Origin: Kuenenia sp039794105
Lineage (GTDB): Bacteria > Planctomycetota > Brocadiia > Brocadiales > Brocadiaceae
Direction: 5' to 3'
Length of the DNA stretch: 64,000 nucleotides
Assembly: GCF_039794105.1 (NCBI RefSeq)
Contig: NZ_JBDIWA010000006.1
Span: 62,001 to 126,000, forward strand
Shown here in pieces: positions 10,182-19,302 of this stretch (positions within the stretch are counted from its first letter, which is position 1; each line of letters starts with the position of its first letter). Under the pieces are notes generated by a model, which had not been told where the DNA came from, did no database searches, and was given only the letters and a program-made list of their open reading frames with translations. The translations under genes were made by a program, and so were the position numbers.

Positions 10182-10461
10182 GTAACACTTTAGTCTTTTG
10201 AAATTGGAAATTGTCATTTGTAGTGCGACGAGGTTCGTCGCACTACATGGTAGAGACAGGTTTCAAACCTGTCTCTACTTAGATATTTCAAGTGAGGAAC
10301 GAGCAGCAACCGTTTATACCAAAGGAGTTTAGGAGTTGTAGGGTTAAGGAGTTAACAACTTCCCAACTCTCAAACTCCTAAACTCTTAAACTCTATGCTC
10401 CCCCCTACACTTTACGGCAAGCAGCACTATTATTGGAATTCTTCAAAAACTAAAGTGTTAT
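10182..10461. mobile_element. MITE-like element 1 (GTAACACTTTAG termini)
   Basis: Left end GTAACACTTTAGTCTTTT, right end inverted (AAAACTAAAGTGTTA). Flanks AGGTAGGT (10174-10181) and AGATAGGT (10462-10469) match 7/8, as expected for an old 8-bp target duplication. The interior holds hairpins GTAGTGCGACGA / TCGTCGCACTAC near 10219-10247 and GTAGAGACAGGTTT / AAACCTGTCTCTAC near 10250-10278. No coding frame. It occupies most of the spacer 9957-10483. Confidence 0.75.
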
Positions 10462-10483
10462 AGATAGGTGGGTTTCTTTTTGT

Positions 10484-11290
10484 TCAAGCATCGAGGTAAA
10501 CCTTATGGCCTTGTTTTGCCATGAAATGTTTTCCGGCATTTCCCTGATTTACTGATATTTCTAAAAACCCCGCACTTCCTATAAGCATAAGCGGCATGCC
10601 GGTTTTTACATCGGCATAGGTATTACTTAAGCCCTTTATTTTCTCCTTGCCTACCGTTAAAGTTAAATTATTTGCGGTTGTTTCTGAATTAGCTATGTGT
10701 TTTTCAGTGATGTTGGTAATGAGGTTGCCAAAATGGTCAATAGAGAGAATGGTTCCGTTAATCCTTCTGTTTTCTTTTGCAAATGCGGGATTTGGCATGT
10801 CGATCTGGCGGAACTGATTGATTTTTCTGCCTAACTGATCGGGTAAGATGCCACGTGACAGATGTGCCGCTACCGGTGCGAAGATGTCTCGTCCATGAAA
10901 GGTATTGCTTTGCCCCGGCAGGAAAAATTTGGTATTTGTCACGCGGGTGATGGTTTTCGTTTTTTCTTTTTGAAGGATAAAACTCAATAAACCATTATCC
11001 GGGGCAAGGAACAGGTGTCCTTTGCATTCTGCACAGAGTATGTTCCTTTCACTGCCAACGCCGGGGTCAATAACGGCAATGTGGATAGTTCCTTTTGGGA
11101 AATAATGGTAAGAGGTGTATAGGAGATATGCCCCTCGAAAAACGTCTTGTGGCGGAATCATATGGCACAGATCGATAATGTTGGCATGCGGATTAATCCC
11201 GGCAATCACTCCCTTCATAATGCCGGTATAAGCATCATGAATTCCGAAGTCCGTCAGAAGTGTTATTATCCGTGACCGTTGATTTGCCAT
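10484..11290 (-). CDS. SAM hydroxide adenosyltransferase (DUF62 family)
   Basis: The protein begins ITLLTDFGIHDAYTGIMKG, the signature N-terminus of the SAM hydrolase/fluorinase-like family, followed by AVIDPGVGSERN and LAPDNGLLSF, which line the SAM site. The C-terminal half supplies IDHFGNLITNI. Members without the halide-specific loop split S-adenosylmethionine with hydroxide to adenosine and methionine. I prefer the ATG at 11290 because the family motif starts shortly after it. An upstream ATG at 11356 would add a 22-residue extension without known homology. The zinc-ribbon gene at 11430-11609 lies upstream on the same strand and may be co-transcribed. The physiological role of this hydrolase is unclear. 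Confidence 0.88.
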   Translation of the reverse strand: MANQRSRIITLLTDFGIHDAYTGIMKGVIAGINPHANIIDLCHMIPPQDVFRGAYLLYTSYHYFPKGTIHIAVIDPGVGSERNILCAECKGHLFLAPDNGLLSFILQKEKTKTITRVTNTKFFLPGQSNTFHGRDIFAPVAAHLSRGILPDQLGRKINQFRQIDMPNPAFAKENRRINGTILSIDHFGNLITNITEKHIANSETTANNLTLTVGKEKIKGLSNTYADVKTGMPLMLIGSAGFLEISVNQGNAGKHFMAKQGHKVYLDA

Positions 11291-11429
11291 GTGGCGTCTG
11301 CCGGGTAATTTTAAAAATGGTTTCTCCGCATACCAGGGGGAAAACGCCCTTCTCATTACATGCTTTTGTTAAAGCAGTGATTATCGTTTTCGTCCGTAAA
11401 TTTTTCTGCGGTTTTTCCCGGGTAATCAG

Positions 11430-11609
11430 TTATTGTTTCTGTTTTTCAGCATTGACAGGGATTTCTTCTTTAAAAAAGAAGGGACAATACTTCCAGCAAT
11501 TTATGTCAACAATGCGATATTGTCCACAACACTCCGGGCAAAGCCAGTCTCCCAGTCCAATACAGAGACGTTCGCCAATATGCTGGCTGCATTTATTACA
11601 AGGTATCAT
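11430..11609 (-). CDS. Small zinc-ribbon protein (59 residues)
   Basis: The reverse strand encodes a 59-residue protein from the ATG at 11609 to the TAA at 11430. It has C4-N-K-C7 near the N-terminus and the block CPECCGQYRIVDINCWKYC from C24. This CPxCCG...R...I.C...C pattern recurs in small planctomycete proteins and is a plausible zinc site. The overlapping plus-strand frames have no such organisation. It sits upstream of the SAM hydroxide adenosyltransferase gene on the same strand. Function is unknown; metal binding is inferred from the cysteine spacing. Confidence 0.72.
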   Translation of the reverse strand: MIPCNKCSQHIGERLCIGLGDWLCPECCGQYRIVDINCWKYCPFFFKEEIPVNAEKQKQ

Positions 11610-11780
11610 TGTTTAAACGCTTTAAAAATAGTGAAGGATAATACAAGGCTAATATCTAAAATGTTACAAAATATTACAAAAAACATGCTAAAATCAAACT
11701 ATCTGAAATACAAGGACTTTTTTAATGAACACTTTCATTACTATCATATCATGTTGTAGGGAAATAGTACGTAATATTTT

Positions 11781-11918
11781 GTAACACTTTAGTTTTTTAA
11801 AAAATTCCAATAATCGCAGTGTAGGGGCGAAGCATTTGCTGTAAATTGTCATAAATGCGTTCAAACCCAAATGTAGCAAGTGCTTCGCCCCTACTTTTTC
11901 AAAAAACTAAAGTGTTAA
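11781..11918. mobile_element. MITE-like element 2 (inverted relative to elements 1 and 3)
   Basis: Left end GTAACACTTTAGTTTTTT with AATTCCAATAAT next to it, which is the reverse complement of the longer conserved end of elements 1 and 3. The right end is AAAAAACTAAAGTGTTA. Flanks AATATTTT (11773-11780) and AATGTTTT (11919-11926) match 7/8. An inner inverted pair GTAGGGGCGAAGCA / TGCTTCGCCCCTAC makes it foldable. It ends 24 bp before recD2 and may contribute to that gene's leader. Confidence 0.8.
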
Positions 11919-11942
11919 AATGTTTTTGTAGAGTAACAGAAT

Positions 11943-14150
11943 ATGACCATAGAATCTGTCATTCAGGGGCAATTAGAAAGAATTACCTATCGCAACGAAG
12001 ATACGGGATACACTATCGCTAAAATCAAGGTGAATAATTATAAGGATGTTATTACCTTTACCGGCAACCTGGCGTCGGTTACTGAAGGCGAAACAGTAAA
12101 TCTTCGGGGGCATTGGTATTGTCATCCGAAATATGGAGAACAATTTCAAGTGAGTTCTTACGAACCGGTGACCCCCGCAACTGCAAAGGGTATTGAAAAA
12201 TACCTTGGTTCAGGGCTTATTAAGGGCATTGGGACGGTAATGGCAAAAAGAATCGTGTCCCGCTTTGGAGTGGCCTCACTTGATATTATTGAACATTCAA
12301 TAGAACAGCTAAAACAGGTGGAAGGCATTGGTGAAAAGCGCATTGCGATGATCAAAACCGCATGGACGGAACAAAAAGAAGTAAAGGATGTAATGCTTTT
12401 TCTTCAAAGCAACGGAGTAAGTTCTGCATACGCGTCAAAGATATTTAAACAGTACGGCAGGGAGTCTGTCCGTATTGTAAAAGAGAACCCATACCGGCTG
12501 GCAATGGAAGTATTTGGTATCGGGTTTATTACCGCAGATAAAATTGCTGAAAATATGGGCATTGCGAAGGACTCAATATTGCGTGCTGAAGCGGGTATTT
12601 TGTATGTTCTGAAAAAATTATTAAACGAAGGCCATGTGTACTATCCCTATGAGTTATTAACGGAAGAATGCAGGAAGGTGCTTGAGGTAGAACGCGACCT
12701 CATCATTCGTGCATTTGGAACCATTGCATTTGAGAAGAGTATAGTAATTGAAGACTGTAATGAAAATGATGAGATAACGGCCAATAACAAGGCGGTATAT
12801 CTTGCAAAATGTTATGTATCGGAAAAGGGAATAGCGGAAATGCTCAATGGCCTGATGCAAAAGGGAAAGCGGACGTATCTGATGGGTATGGATACCTCCG
12901 TTGATTGGGTTCAGAAAGAGTTTGGTATTCACCTTGCTGAAAAACAACTCCTGGCGGTAAGAGGTGCGATAGATAAAAAGGTATTTGTCATTACAGGAGG
13001 ACCTGGCACGGGTAAGACCACAATTATAAAAACAATTATCAGAATGTATGAGAAATCAGGGTTTCGTGTAATATTAGCTGCGCCAACTGGCAGGGCGGCG
13101 AAGAGGATGTTTGAGATGACGGGACATGAGGCTAAAACGCTCCATAGACTATTGGAGATAAATCCTCAGGAAGGGGGGTTCAGGAAAAATGAGAGAAATC
13201 CACTGGACGCAAATGTAATTATCGTGGATGAAGTATCAATGGTGGATACGATACTTATGTACCATTTTCTGAAGGCTGTACGGAAGGATGCAACCCTGAT
13301 CTTCGTCGGTGATGTAAATCAGCTTCCCTCGATAGGGGCGGGAAATGTGTTAAAGGATATCATAACGTCTGGTGTTGTACCTTCCGTTCATCTCAATGAG
13401 ATCTTTCGTCAGGCGAAAGAAAGTGTTGTGGTGATGAATGCTCATCGGATAAACAGCGGTTATATGCCGGTGCTTACTTTTGAAAAAGACAGACTTCAGG
13501 ATTTTTATTTTATTCAGCTTGAAGACCCTGAAAAAATAATAAACGAAATCGTTTCGTTATGTAAAGAACGGATTCCCGGCAGATTTCAGTTTGATGCTAT
13601 TAAGGACATCCAGGTGTTAACGGCAATGAATAAGGGGGTTTTGGGGGTACATAATTTAAATAACACCCTTCAAAATGCCCTCAATAAATCTCCTGTTGAA
13701 TTAATAAAAGGCACAAGACAATTTAAAAAACATGATAAGGTTATGCAAATAGTAAATAACTATGAAAAAGATGTATATAACGGTGATATAGGGTTCATTG
13801 ATGATATAGATGATGAATATCAGGAAATTACCGTAAATTATGACGGAGGGGAGGTTGTATATGATTACAAAGAACTCGATGAAATAGTGCTGGCGTATGC
13901 GGTATCGATTCATAAATCCCAGGGGAGTGAGTACCCTGTTGTTATACTGCCTGTTCATATGCAGCATTATATGCTCTTGCAAAGAAATCTTTTGTATACA
14001 GGAATAACCAGGGGAAGGAAATTGGTGGTGTTAATAGGTACAAAAAAGGCATTGGCAATCGCAGTAAAAAATAACAAACCATGTAAAAGATATACGTATT
14101 TAAAAAGAAGGCTGGTAGAGGTATTTAATGCAGAACAGGGGACAGTATAA
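11943..14150 (+). CDS. recD2: RecD-like DNA helicase RecD2
   Basis: 735 residues, typical RecD2 length. The N-terminal ~90 residues form the OB-like domain found in RecD2 but not RecD. Helix-hairpin-helix segments follow (KGIGTVMAKRI, VEGIGEKRI), then the SF1 motor: Walker A GGPGTGKTT near 353, VIIVDEVSMVD near 430, DVNQLPSIG, VSIHKSQGSEYP and LLYTGITRGRK. This is a 5'-3' helicase acting in DNA repair outside RecBCD; no recB or recC is present in the window. It lies alone, immediately downstream of MITE element 2. Confidence 0.95.
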   Translation: MTIESVIQGQLERITYRNEDTGYTIAKIKVNNYKDVITFTGNLASVTEGETVNLRGHWYCHPKYGEQFQVSSYEPVTPATAKGIEKYLGSGLIKGIGTVMAKRIVSRFGVASLDIIEHSIEQLKQVEGIGEKRIAMIKTAWTEQKEVKDVMLFLQSNGVSSAYASKIFKQYGRESVRIVKENPYRLAMEVFGIGFITADKIAENMGIAKDSILRAEAGILYVLKKLLNEGHVYYPYELLTEECRKVLEVERDLIIRAFGTIAFEKSIVIEDCNENDEITANNKAVYLAKCYVSEKGIAEMLNGLMQKGKRTYLMGMDTSVDWVQKEFGIHLAEKQLLAVRGAIDKKVFVITGGPGTGKTTIIKTIIRMYEKSGFRVILAAPTGRAAKRMFEMTGHEAKTLHRLLEINPQEGGFRKNERNPLDANVIIVDEVSMVDTILMYHFLKAVRKDATLIFVGDVNQLPSIGAGNVLKDIITSGVVPSVHLNEIFRQAKESVVVMNAHRINSGYMPVLTFEKDRLQDFYFIQLEDPEKIINEIVSLCKERIPGRFQFDAIKDIQVLTAMNKGVLGVHNLNNTLQNALNKSPVELIKGTRQFKKHDKVMQIVNNYEKDVYNGDIGFIDDIDDEYQEITVNYDGGEVVYDYKELDEIVLAYAVSIHKSQGSEYPVVILPVHMQHYMLLQRNLLYTGITRGRKLVVLIGTKKALAIAVKNNKPCKRYTYLKRRLVEVFNAEQGTV

Positions 14151-14180
14151 AATAATGCCGTTGTCCTTTTGGTAACTTCT

Positions 14181-14271
14181 CAATCTACAATCTACAGTCT
14201 ACAGTCTACAGTCGGCAGTCTGCAATTTGCCGACTGTAGATTGCCGACTGCCGACTTCTGACTTCTGACTG
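14181..14271. repeat. Heptanucleotide tandem ladder between recD2 and the TMTC-like gene
   Basis: About 13 successive 7-bp units keep phase: CAATCTA x2, CAGTCTA x2, CAGTCGG, CAGTCTG, then CCGACTG/CTGACTT variants. The second half is partly complementary to the first (CAGTCGG versus CCGACTG), so it could form a hairpin between the convergent genes. Confidence 0.85.
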
Positions 14272-14307
14272 CCTATAGCACAGTCTCAACTTATTGCGAA
14301 GTTTCGC

Positions 14308-16356
14308 TTAGTTTGCCTGTTCCAGTTGTTGTATAAGTTTGTTTATGCCGGTAGCCTGGTCTTGTTGCGGATCGAGTTTTATGCTTTCTTTGAGATGAAA
14401 TAATGCCGCATGTTTGTCTTTTTTGTGTTTCAGCAGCAGAGCGCCCAGATTCATATGGGCGTTTGCGTAATCGGGTTTGATCTTTACGGCGGTTTGAAAT
14501 GCATGAATGGCATTGTCAAATTGCTGTCTGTCGTTATAGAGGATGCCAAGTCCGTTATGTGCCTTTGCGTGATACGGTTCCATAGAAATTGCAGTCAGGA
14601 ATTCACGTTCCGCCAGATCCATAGCGCCCTTTCTGTAATAGGCGATGCCAAGATTACTGTGTGCGTCAGGGTAATAATGATTTATTGAGATTGCTTTGAT
14701 AAATTCACTGATTGCTTCGTCTAATATTCTTTCTTTGGTGTATATTACCCCTAAATTATTATGTGCCTGTGTGTGTTGTGGATATATTTCAATACTTTTT
14801 TTGTAACAGGCAATTGCATCTTCATAAAGACGCATTTTGTCATAATAAATGCCAAGGTTATTAAAAAGGTCGGCGTCGTTCGGGTCTATTTTTAATGCCT
14901 TTTTGTATTCTTCAAAAGCGGCGCTGTTAAAGTCCATTTTTTCATAGGCATTTCCCAGATTAATGTGACTTCTCGCACTGTTCGGTGAAACAGTAAGTGT
15001 TTTTGACCATAAGTGAAAACCATCCCTCCAATCCGTGTTTCTCCGAAGCGTTAAATATGCGCTTCCTGACAAAAGAAAAAAGAGCGCCGGAAGCAGCGTC
15101 AGCGAAATAGGGGAAGTTGTAGCGAATGTAAAAGGTTTTCTGACGGTGTTCCGTTCATGATAAGAAGATAAAAAGGTGGTGCTCTTAGTCAACAAAATCC
15201 CAAATGCCATGCAAATACCGGCACAAGGAACATACAAATACCTTTCTGCCATAATATTGCCCAATGGGATAATATTCATTACGGGGGACAAGGTAATGAA
15301 AAACCACACAATGCAAAAGAAAATATAGTTATTTCTTTTTTTAGTACGAAATGCAAGTATTCCCGTTGCCGTTAAAAGCAGGGCGGATATCCAGAAAGAT
15401 ATTTTTGCAATGGATGTTGAAACAGGAATCACATAATCCACATTTAAAGGGAAGGGAAGGAAGAGTAATTTTATATAATATGCCAATACGTGGGTCATGG
15501 TAAGAAAGCTGGTGAAAGGATTCTTTAATGGCGATTGTATTTCTGATTCCAAAGGATTGTGGAGAAAGTAAAAGCGGATTGAGAGATAGAAAAGAGAAAT
15601 CAGCAGGTAGCCGCTATAATAGCGATAAAATCCTGATTTTAGATAAGAGAGGCGTAATGATATGGATGGGTTTATTGGTTGCATGCTCCCGTTGTTTTGA
15701 CGTGCTGCCAACAGGGTATCTTTTCGTAAGAACGGTGGGAAAACAAGGTCGTGTAAAATAATTAATACCGGTAAAGTAATCGCCATTTCTTTGGAGAAAA
15801 GTCCAAAAAAGTAACAGAGTAAAGATAATGGGTAATGAATGAAATATTTGTCTTTGCGGGATTTTAAAAAAAAGAAAAAGCCTGATATCATAAATAGAAA
15901 CGCAAACAGATCCTCCCGAAACCCGATTGCGTTTACGGATTCAGATAAGAGGGGATATGAAGAAAACAGTAATGCCGACACAAAGGCAGTTATCCGTTTT
16001 TTCAGCAATTGGAAACAAAAGAGAAAGAAGAATACACAGTTTGCCGAATGGATTAAAACATTGGTAAGGTGGTAGCCGGCTGGGTTGGATTTCCAGAAGG
16101 TAAAATCAATAAAATAAGAGAGGGTGACTACCGGACGATACGTTAATTCTGCGGAAAGAGAAAAATATTTGCCGGTAAAAATATCCGGAAAGTTATGCCA
16201 GTGCCGAATGAAATAATTATCGACTATCGTTGATTGATCATCATACACAAAGGAATTGTGCAGACAATTCAAATAAACGACAAATGAGTAAAACAAAAGC
16301 GCCAGTGAGCAATATATGCAAAAATATTTTTTCAAATGAGAGTGTGCCTGTTCCAA
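14308..16356 (-). CDS. TMTC-like multipass membrane protein with C-terminal TPRs
   Basis: 682 residues. The N-terminal ~440 residues are strongly hydrophobic with about ten membrane spans. The early luminal motif FVYDDQSTI near residue 38 carries the acidic pair seen in GT-C glycosyltransferases of the TMTC/O-mannosyltransferase group. Residues ~450-680 are a run of TPRs, including INLGNAYEKM, NNLGIYYDKM, NNLGVIYTKE and NLGIAYYRKG. The likely activity is transfer of a sugar from a lipid donor to an exported acceptor; donor and acceptor are unknown. The only in-frame start at the 5' end is a TTG without a clear ribosome-binding site, so the start is uncertain. Confidence 0.8.
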   Translation of the reverse strand: MEQAHSHLKKYFCIYCSLALLFYSFVVYLNCLHNSFVYDDQSTIVDNYFIRHWHNFPDIFTGKYFSLSAELTYRPVVTLSYFIDFTFWKSNPAGYHLTNVLIHSANCVFFFLFCFQLLKKRITAFVSALLFSSYPLLSESVNAIGFREDLFAFLFMISGFFFFLKSRKDKYFIHYPLSLLCYFFGLFSKEMAITLPVLIILHDLVFPPFLRKDTLLAARQNNGSMQPINPSISLRLSYLKSGFYRYYSGYLLISLFYLSIRFYFLHNPLESEIQSPLKNPFTSFLTMTHVLAYYIKLLFLPFPLNVDYVIPVSTSIAKISFWISALLLTATGILAFRTKKRNNYIFFCIVWFFITLSPVMNIIPLGNIMAERYLYVPCAGICMAFGILLTKSTTFLSSYHERNTVRKPFTFATTSPISLTLLPALFFLLSGSAYLTLRRNTDWRDGFHLWSKTLTVSPNSARSHINLGNAYEKMDFNSAAFEEYKKALKIDPNDADLFNNLGIYYDKMRLYEDAIACYKKSIEIYPQHTQAHNNLGVIYTKERILDEAISEFIKAISINHYYPDAHSNLGIAYYRKGAMDLAEREFLTAISMEPYHAKAHNGLGILYNDRQQFDNAIHAFQTAVKIKPDYANAHMNLGALLLKHKKDKHAALFHLKESIKLDPQQDQATGINKLIQQLEQAN

Positions 16357-16612
16357 TGGTTATTGAGAATAATTTTTTCCGCTTATCCTTGTATGGTAAA
16401 ACGACGTGGGAGTGGGATGGTGTTCGCCCTTTTCTTTGTGGCGATATTAAAGCAAAAACAGTGAAAATGCAAAATGAAAAATACAAATTGCAGAGAGAAA
16501 AGGCAGATACATAACAGTGCGATTCTTCAGCGGCTTTCATCATATTAATTGTTAGGCGGTAAAATAATAACAAGTGTTGCGTCAAGATGATAAATGTGAT
16601 AATTTTCGATTT

Positions 16613-16858
16613 ATGAATACAATCGATTTGAGGAAAAAGAAACATTCAATTGATGAATTATTGACCATGGCAAGATCTGAACCATTAATTATTTGCGATA
16701 AAGATGGGAAAAATTATGTCCTGGAGGAAACTGATGAGTTTGAGAAAGAGGTAAAAGAACTCGGTAGTAGTGAGAAGTTCATGGCATTTCTCGATGAAAG
16801 ATCGAAGGAAAAAGAAACTATACCTATCTCATCTATAATGAAAAAGCTAGGAATATAA
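16613..16858 (+). CDS. Orphan Phd/YefM-type antitoxin-like protein
   Basis: 81 residues from the ATG at 16613; an upstream TTG at 16574 gives a longer, less likely form. The sequence SIDELLTMARSEPLIICDKD resembles the beginning of prevent-host-death antitoxins. FMAFLDERSKEKE and a short IMKKLGI tail follow, as in family members that neutralise RelE or PIN toxins. No toxin gene lies next to it; downstream is repeat-rich DNA with a broken GIY-YIG gene. It may be a solitary regulator or a remnant of a former pair. Confidence 0.65.
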   Translation: MNTIDLRKKKHSIDELLTMARSEPLIICDKDGKNYVLEETDEFEKEVKELGSSEKFMAFLDERSKEKETIPISSIMKKLGI

Positions 16859-16900
16859 ACCGTCTAACAAGTTGCTCACCATCTCTAATTCTCCAGAAGC

Positions 16901-17590
16901 GATGAAAATGGTTTTATAGTCATATCATGTTGTAGTATCTGTACCTAAGCTATTTTTTGTAGTCTCATTTTCGAGTCTGAAACGTCTGGCATTTCTGTTT
17001 CTGTACCGGTTCAAATGTATAGGGCTATCCAAAAGGTATCAGCTTATAATTGCAAGGGTCTCAGCTTGTCATTGCGAGGGTCTTTTCCGAAGCAATCTTT
17101 TTTATAATGCCAGATTCAATCAAGGTAATTGTAATGGATAAATTATACTCCGTTTACATAATGACGAATAAAATGATACAGTACTCTACACAGGGGTTAC
17201 GAATAATCTTAAAAGAAGAGTATATGAGCATAGAGAGAAGAGGGCCGAGGGATTTACAAAAAAGTATAATGTTACAAAATTAGTATACTACGAGATATTT
17301 CGTGATGTAAGAAACGCCATATCCCGGGAGAAGCAAATTAAGGGTGGCTCAAGGGCTAAAAAAATAGAATTAATTAATGGAATGAATGCAGGATGGAAGG
17401 ATCTCTATGACGGTTTATGAGATTGCTTCGGAAAAGACCCTCGCAATGACAAGCTGGTACCCTCGCAATGACAAAATAAGTCATCAGTCATCATGTTGCG
17501 TTAGTAACACCTGTAAACGATGAAAATGGTTTTATATCCATATCATCTTGTAGTATCTGTACTTAAGCTATTTTTTGTAGTCTTATTTTT
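16901..17590. repeat. ~70-bp direct repeats bracketing a 36-bp inverted-repeat cassette
   Basis: The segment 16901-16970, starting GATGAAAATGGTTTTATA, recurs at 17519-17590 with a few substitutions. Inside lie perfect 36-bp inverted repeats at 17062-17097 and 17421-17456, with core CATTGCGAGGGTCTTTTCC. These bracket the GIY-YIG pseudogene; the right arm begins one base after its stop codon. This nesting explains most of the spacer 16859-17679. Confidence 0.85.
17134..17420 (+). pseudogene. GIY-YIG nuclease family gene with one frameshift
   Basis: The frame starts MDKLYSVYIMTNK, then breaks. From 17173 onward the next frame continues DTVLYTGVTNNLKRRVYEH, FTKKYNVTKLVYYEIF and ISREKQIKGGSR, ending WKDLYDGL at 17420. 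Together these reconstruct a standard small (~95-residue) GIY-YIG endonuclease of the UPF0213-like group, including the VYIM...LYTG pair that replaces GIY-YIG. A single missing base near 17172 accounts for the break. This could be a real mutation or a sequence error. Confidence 0.88.
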
Positions 17591-17679
17591 GTGCCGGAAA
17601 CCGTACAGTTTTATTGATTAACAGCGTAAAGCGGCTGGAAATAAATTTACATGCCTGAATGTGCGTTATGAAATGAGAT

Positions 17680-19290
17680 ATGAGTAATTATGTTAATAAT
17701 GGTATTAAATGGCTGGTGAACGGTGGATTAACCGATGCGTTAAGAGAAATATTTAATACGATTCATCGGGATGATCAATATGAAATGGTACGTAATGGAC
17801 ATTTCAGGAGGGTTTTGAAATATACGAATAGTCATGAATCGTATTATATAAAACACTATAAGGCAAAGGGCAGTATCGACAGGTTTAAATCGTTGTTTGC
17901 TCAGTCAAAGGCTAAAAGGGAGTGGAATCAGGGTTTTTTACTGCTGAAAAACGGTTTTCATACCGCAGAGCCAGTAGCTATGGGAGAAACACGTAGTTGC
18001 GGAATACTCCGGGATTGTTACATAATTTCAAAAACAATTCCAAACAGCATTTCAGTAAAAGCCCTTTCACTTGAGTTAATAAAGACTCCGGCGGGCGTCA
18101 TACAAAAAAAAGAATTGTTGCTAAACCTTATGCTCTTTGTAAAAAAGATGCATGACGCCGGGATTTTACATGGAGAACTTCACGCTGAGAATATATTGGT
18201 TGACGTCAATGATTTTGCGCTGTTTTATTTAATAGATATTGGCCGTGCCAGGTTCGTAAAGAAAGCGACGTTGCCTGCCAGAAAGAAGGAATTGTCCCGA
18301 TTATTGTATTCCATTGAAGATGTATGCACAAATGACGAGATTATTGAATTGGCGCGTTGTTCCGGAACGTTTGATCCTCAAGAAATATTAGGGAGCGTAG
18401 GTGCTACGAAATACCGTATATGGCGCAGCAGGGCGGGAAAATGTTTAAAGAAAAATAATGTATTTACCATCATAAAAAAGGGCGGTTACAGAATAAACAT
18501 GAGAGCGGAATGGGACGCAGATACACTGCTTGCCCTCATTGAAAAGCATAATGATTCGTTGCGTGATAGGCGTGAGAATGTTATTAAAAATTCTCATAAA
18601 ACAGGGATTACCCTTATTTTCTGTCCTGATGAAAAAATCAATGGTGTGTGCGTAAAAGAATTCCGCTATCCAGCTTTGCTAAAAAGAGGCATTTATTCCC
18701 TCATTCATTCCCCTGCGCGAAAGGCATGGCTTGCCGCTCATGGGCTTTTAGCGCTAAAACTTCTGACTCCTCAACCGATTGCGCTTTGCGAAATCCGGAA
18801 GTATGGCATTCTGGAGAAAAGCCTTCTTTTGACGGAAAATGCATCAGGGAATTTACCGTGTAATCAATATGTAACGGAAAAATTAAATAGGGCGCATGGC
18901 AAACCGGTTTTAAGAAAAAAAAGAAGGTTTGTTTCAAGTCTGGCGGAGTCTTTTAGGAAATTGCACGATTTGGGGGTATATCACGCCGATCTGAAGGCAA
19001 ATAATATCCTGGTGAATGAATTGCCTGACGCCTGGAATTTTTATTACCTTGACCTCGACAGGGTTTACTTTAACAGAAGAATTACGCGTGATGAACGCAT
19101 CAGAAATTTGTCTCAAATAAATGCATCGATGCCGGATTGTTTGACATACACGGACAGATTACGGTTTTACAGGGCGTATATGAAGAGAAAGAAGATTAAC
19201 AATGTTGATAAGGAAATCATGCGGGGAATTATTAAGGCCAGCATAGCAAGAAAACACGTATGGCAGCCGCAGGCAAGGGTCTTAAAGTAG
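17680..19290 (+). CDS. Tandem WaaP/Kdo-kinase-like protein
   Basis: 536 residues with two copies of a lipopolysaccharide-kinase fold. Copy 1 (~35-250) has a candidate ATP lysine in YYIKHY (K58), the catalytic-loop motif HGELHAENIL (164-173) and a metal-binding Asp in LIDIG (D186). Copy 2 (~300-535) has K326 in VKEFRY, HADLKANNIL (435-444) and D458 in YLDLD. In copy 1 the usual catalytic Asp of HGDL is Glu166, while copy 2 keeps Asp437. Related enzymes phosphorylate heptose or Kdo of the LPS core in the cytoplasm. It opens a co-directional glycosyltransferase cluster, so core-oligosaccharide phosphorylation is the likely role. Confidence 0.85.
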   Translation: MSNYVNNGIKWLVNGGLTDALREIFNTIHRDDQYEMVRNGHFRRVLKYTNSHESYYIKHYKAKGSIDRFKSLFAQSKAKREWNQGFLLLKNGFHTAEPVAMGETRSCGILRDCYIISKTIPNSISVKALSLELIKTPAGVIQKKELLLNLMLFVKKMHDAGILHGELHAENILVDVNDFALFYLIDIGRARFVKKATLPARKKELSRLLYSIEDVCTNDEIIELARCSGTFDPQEILGSVGATKYRIWRSRAGKCLKKNNVFTIIKKGGYRINMRAEWDADTLLALIEKHNDSLRDRRENVIKNSHKTGITLIFCPDEKINGVCVKEFRYPALLKRGIYSLIHSPARKAWLAAHGLLALKLLTPQPIALCEIRKYGILEKSLLLTENASGNLPCNQYVTEKLNRAHGKPVLRKKRRFVSSLAESFRKLHDLGVYHADLKANNILVNELPDAWNFYYLDLDRVYFNRRITRDERIRNLSQINASMPDCLTYTDRLRFYRAYMKRKKINNVDKEIMRGIIKASIARKHVWQPQARVLK

Positions 19291-19302
19291 CTATCATAAG
19301 TT

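Noticed and set aside
11433..11759. 108-codon plus-strand frame
   Set aside because: Overlaps the zinc-ribbon gene on the other strand, whose Cys pattern is far more gene-like, and extends into repeat DNA.
16241..16645. 134-codon minus-strand frame
   Set aside because: Overlaps the TMTC-like gene start and the antitoxin-like gene in a different frame; a hydrophobic chance frame.
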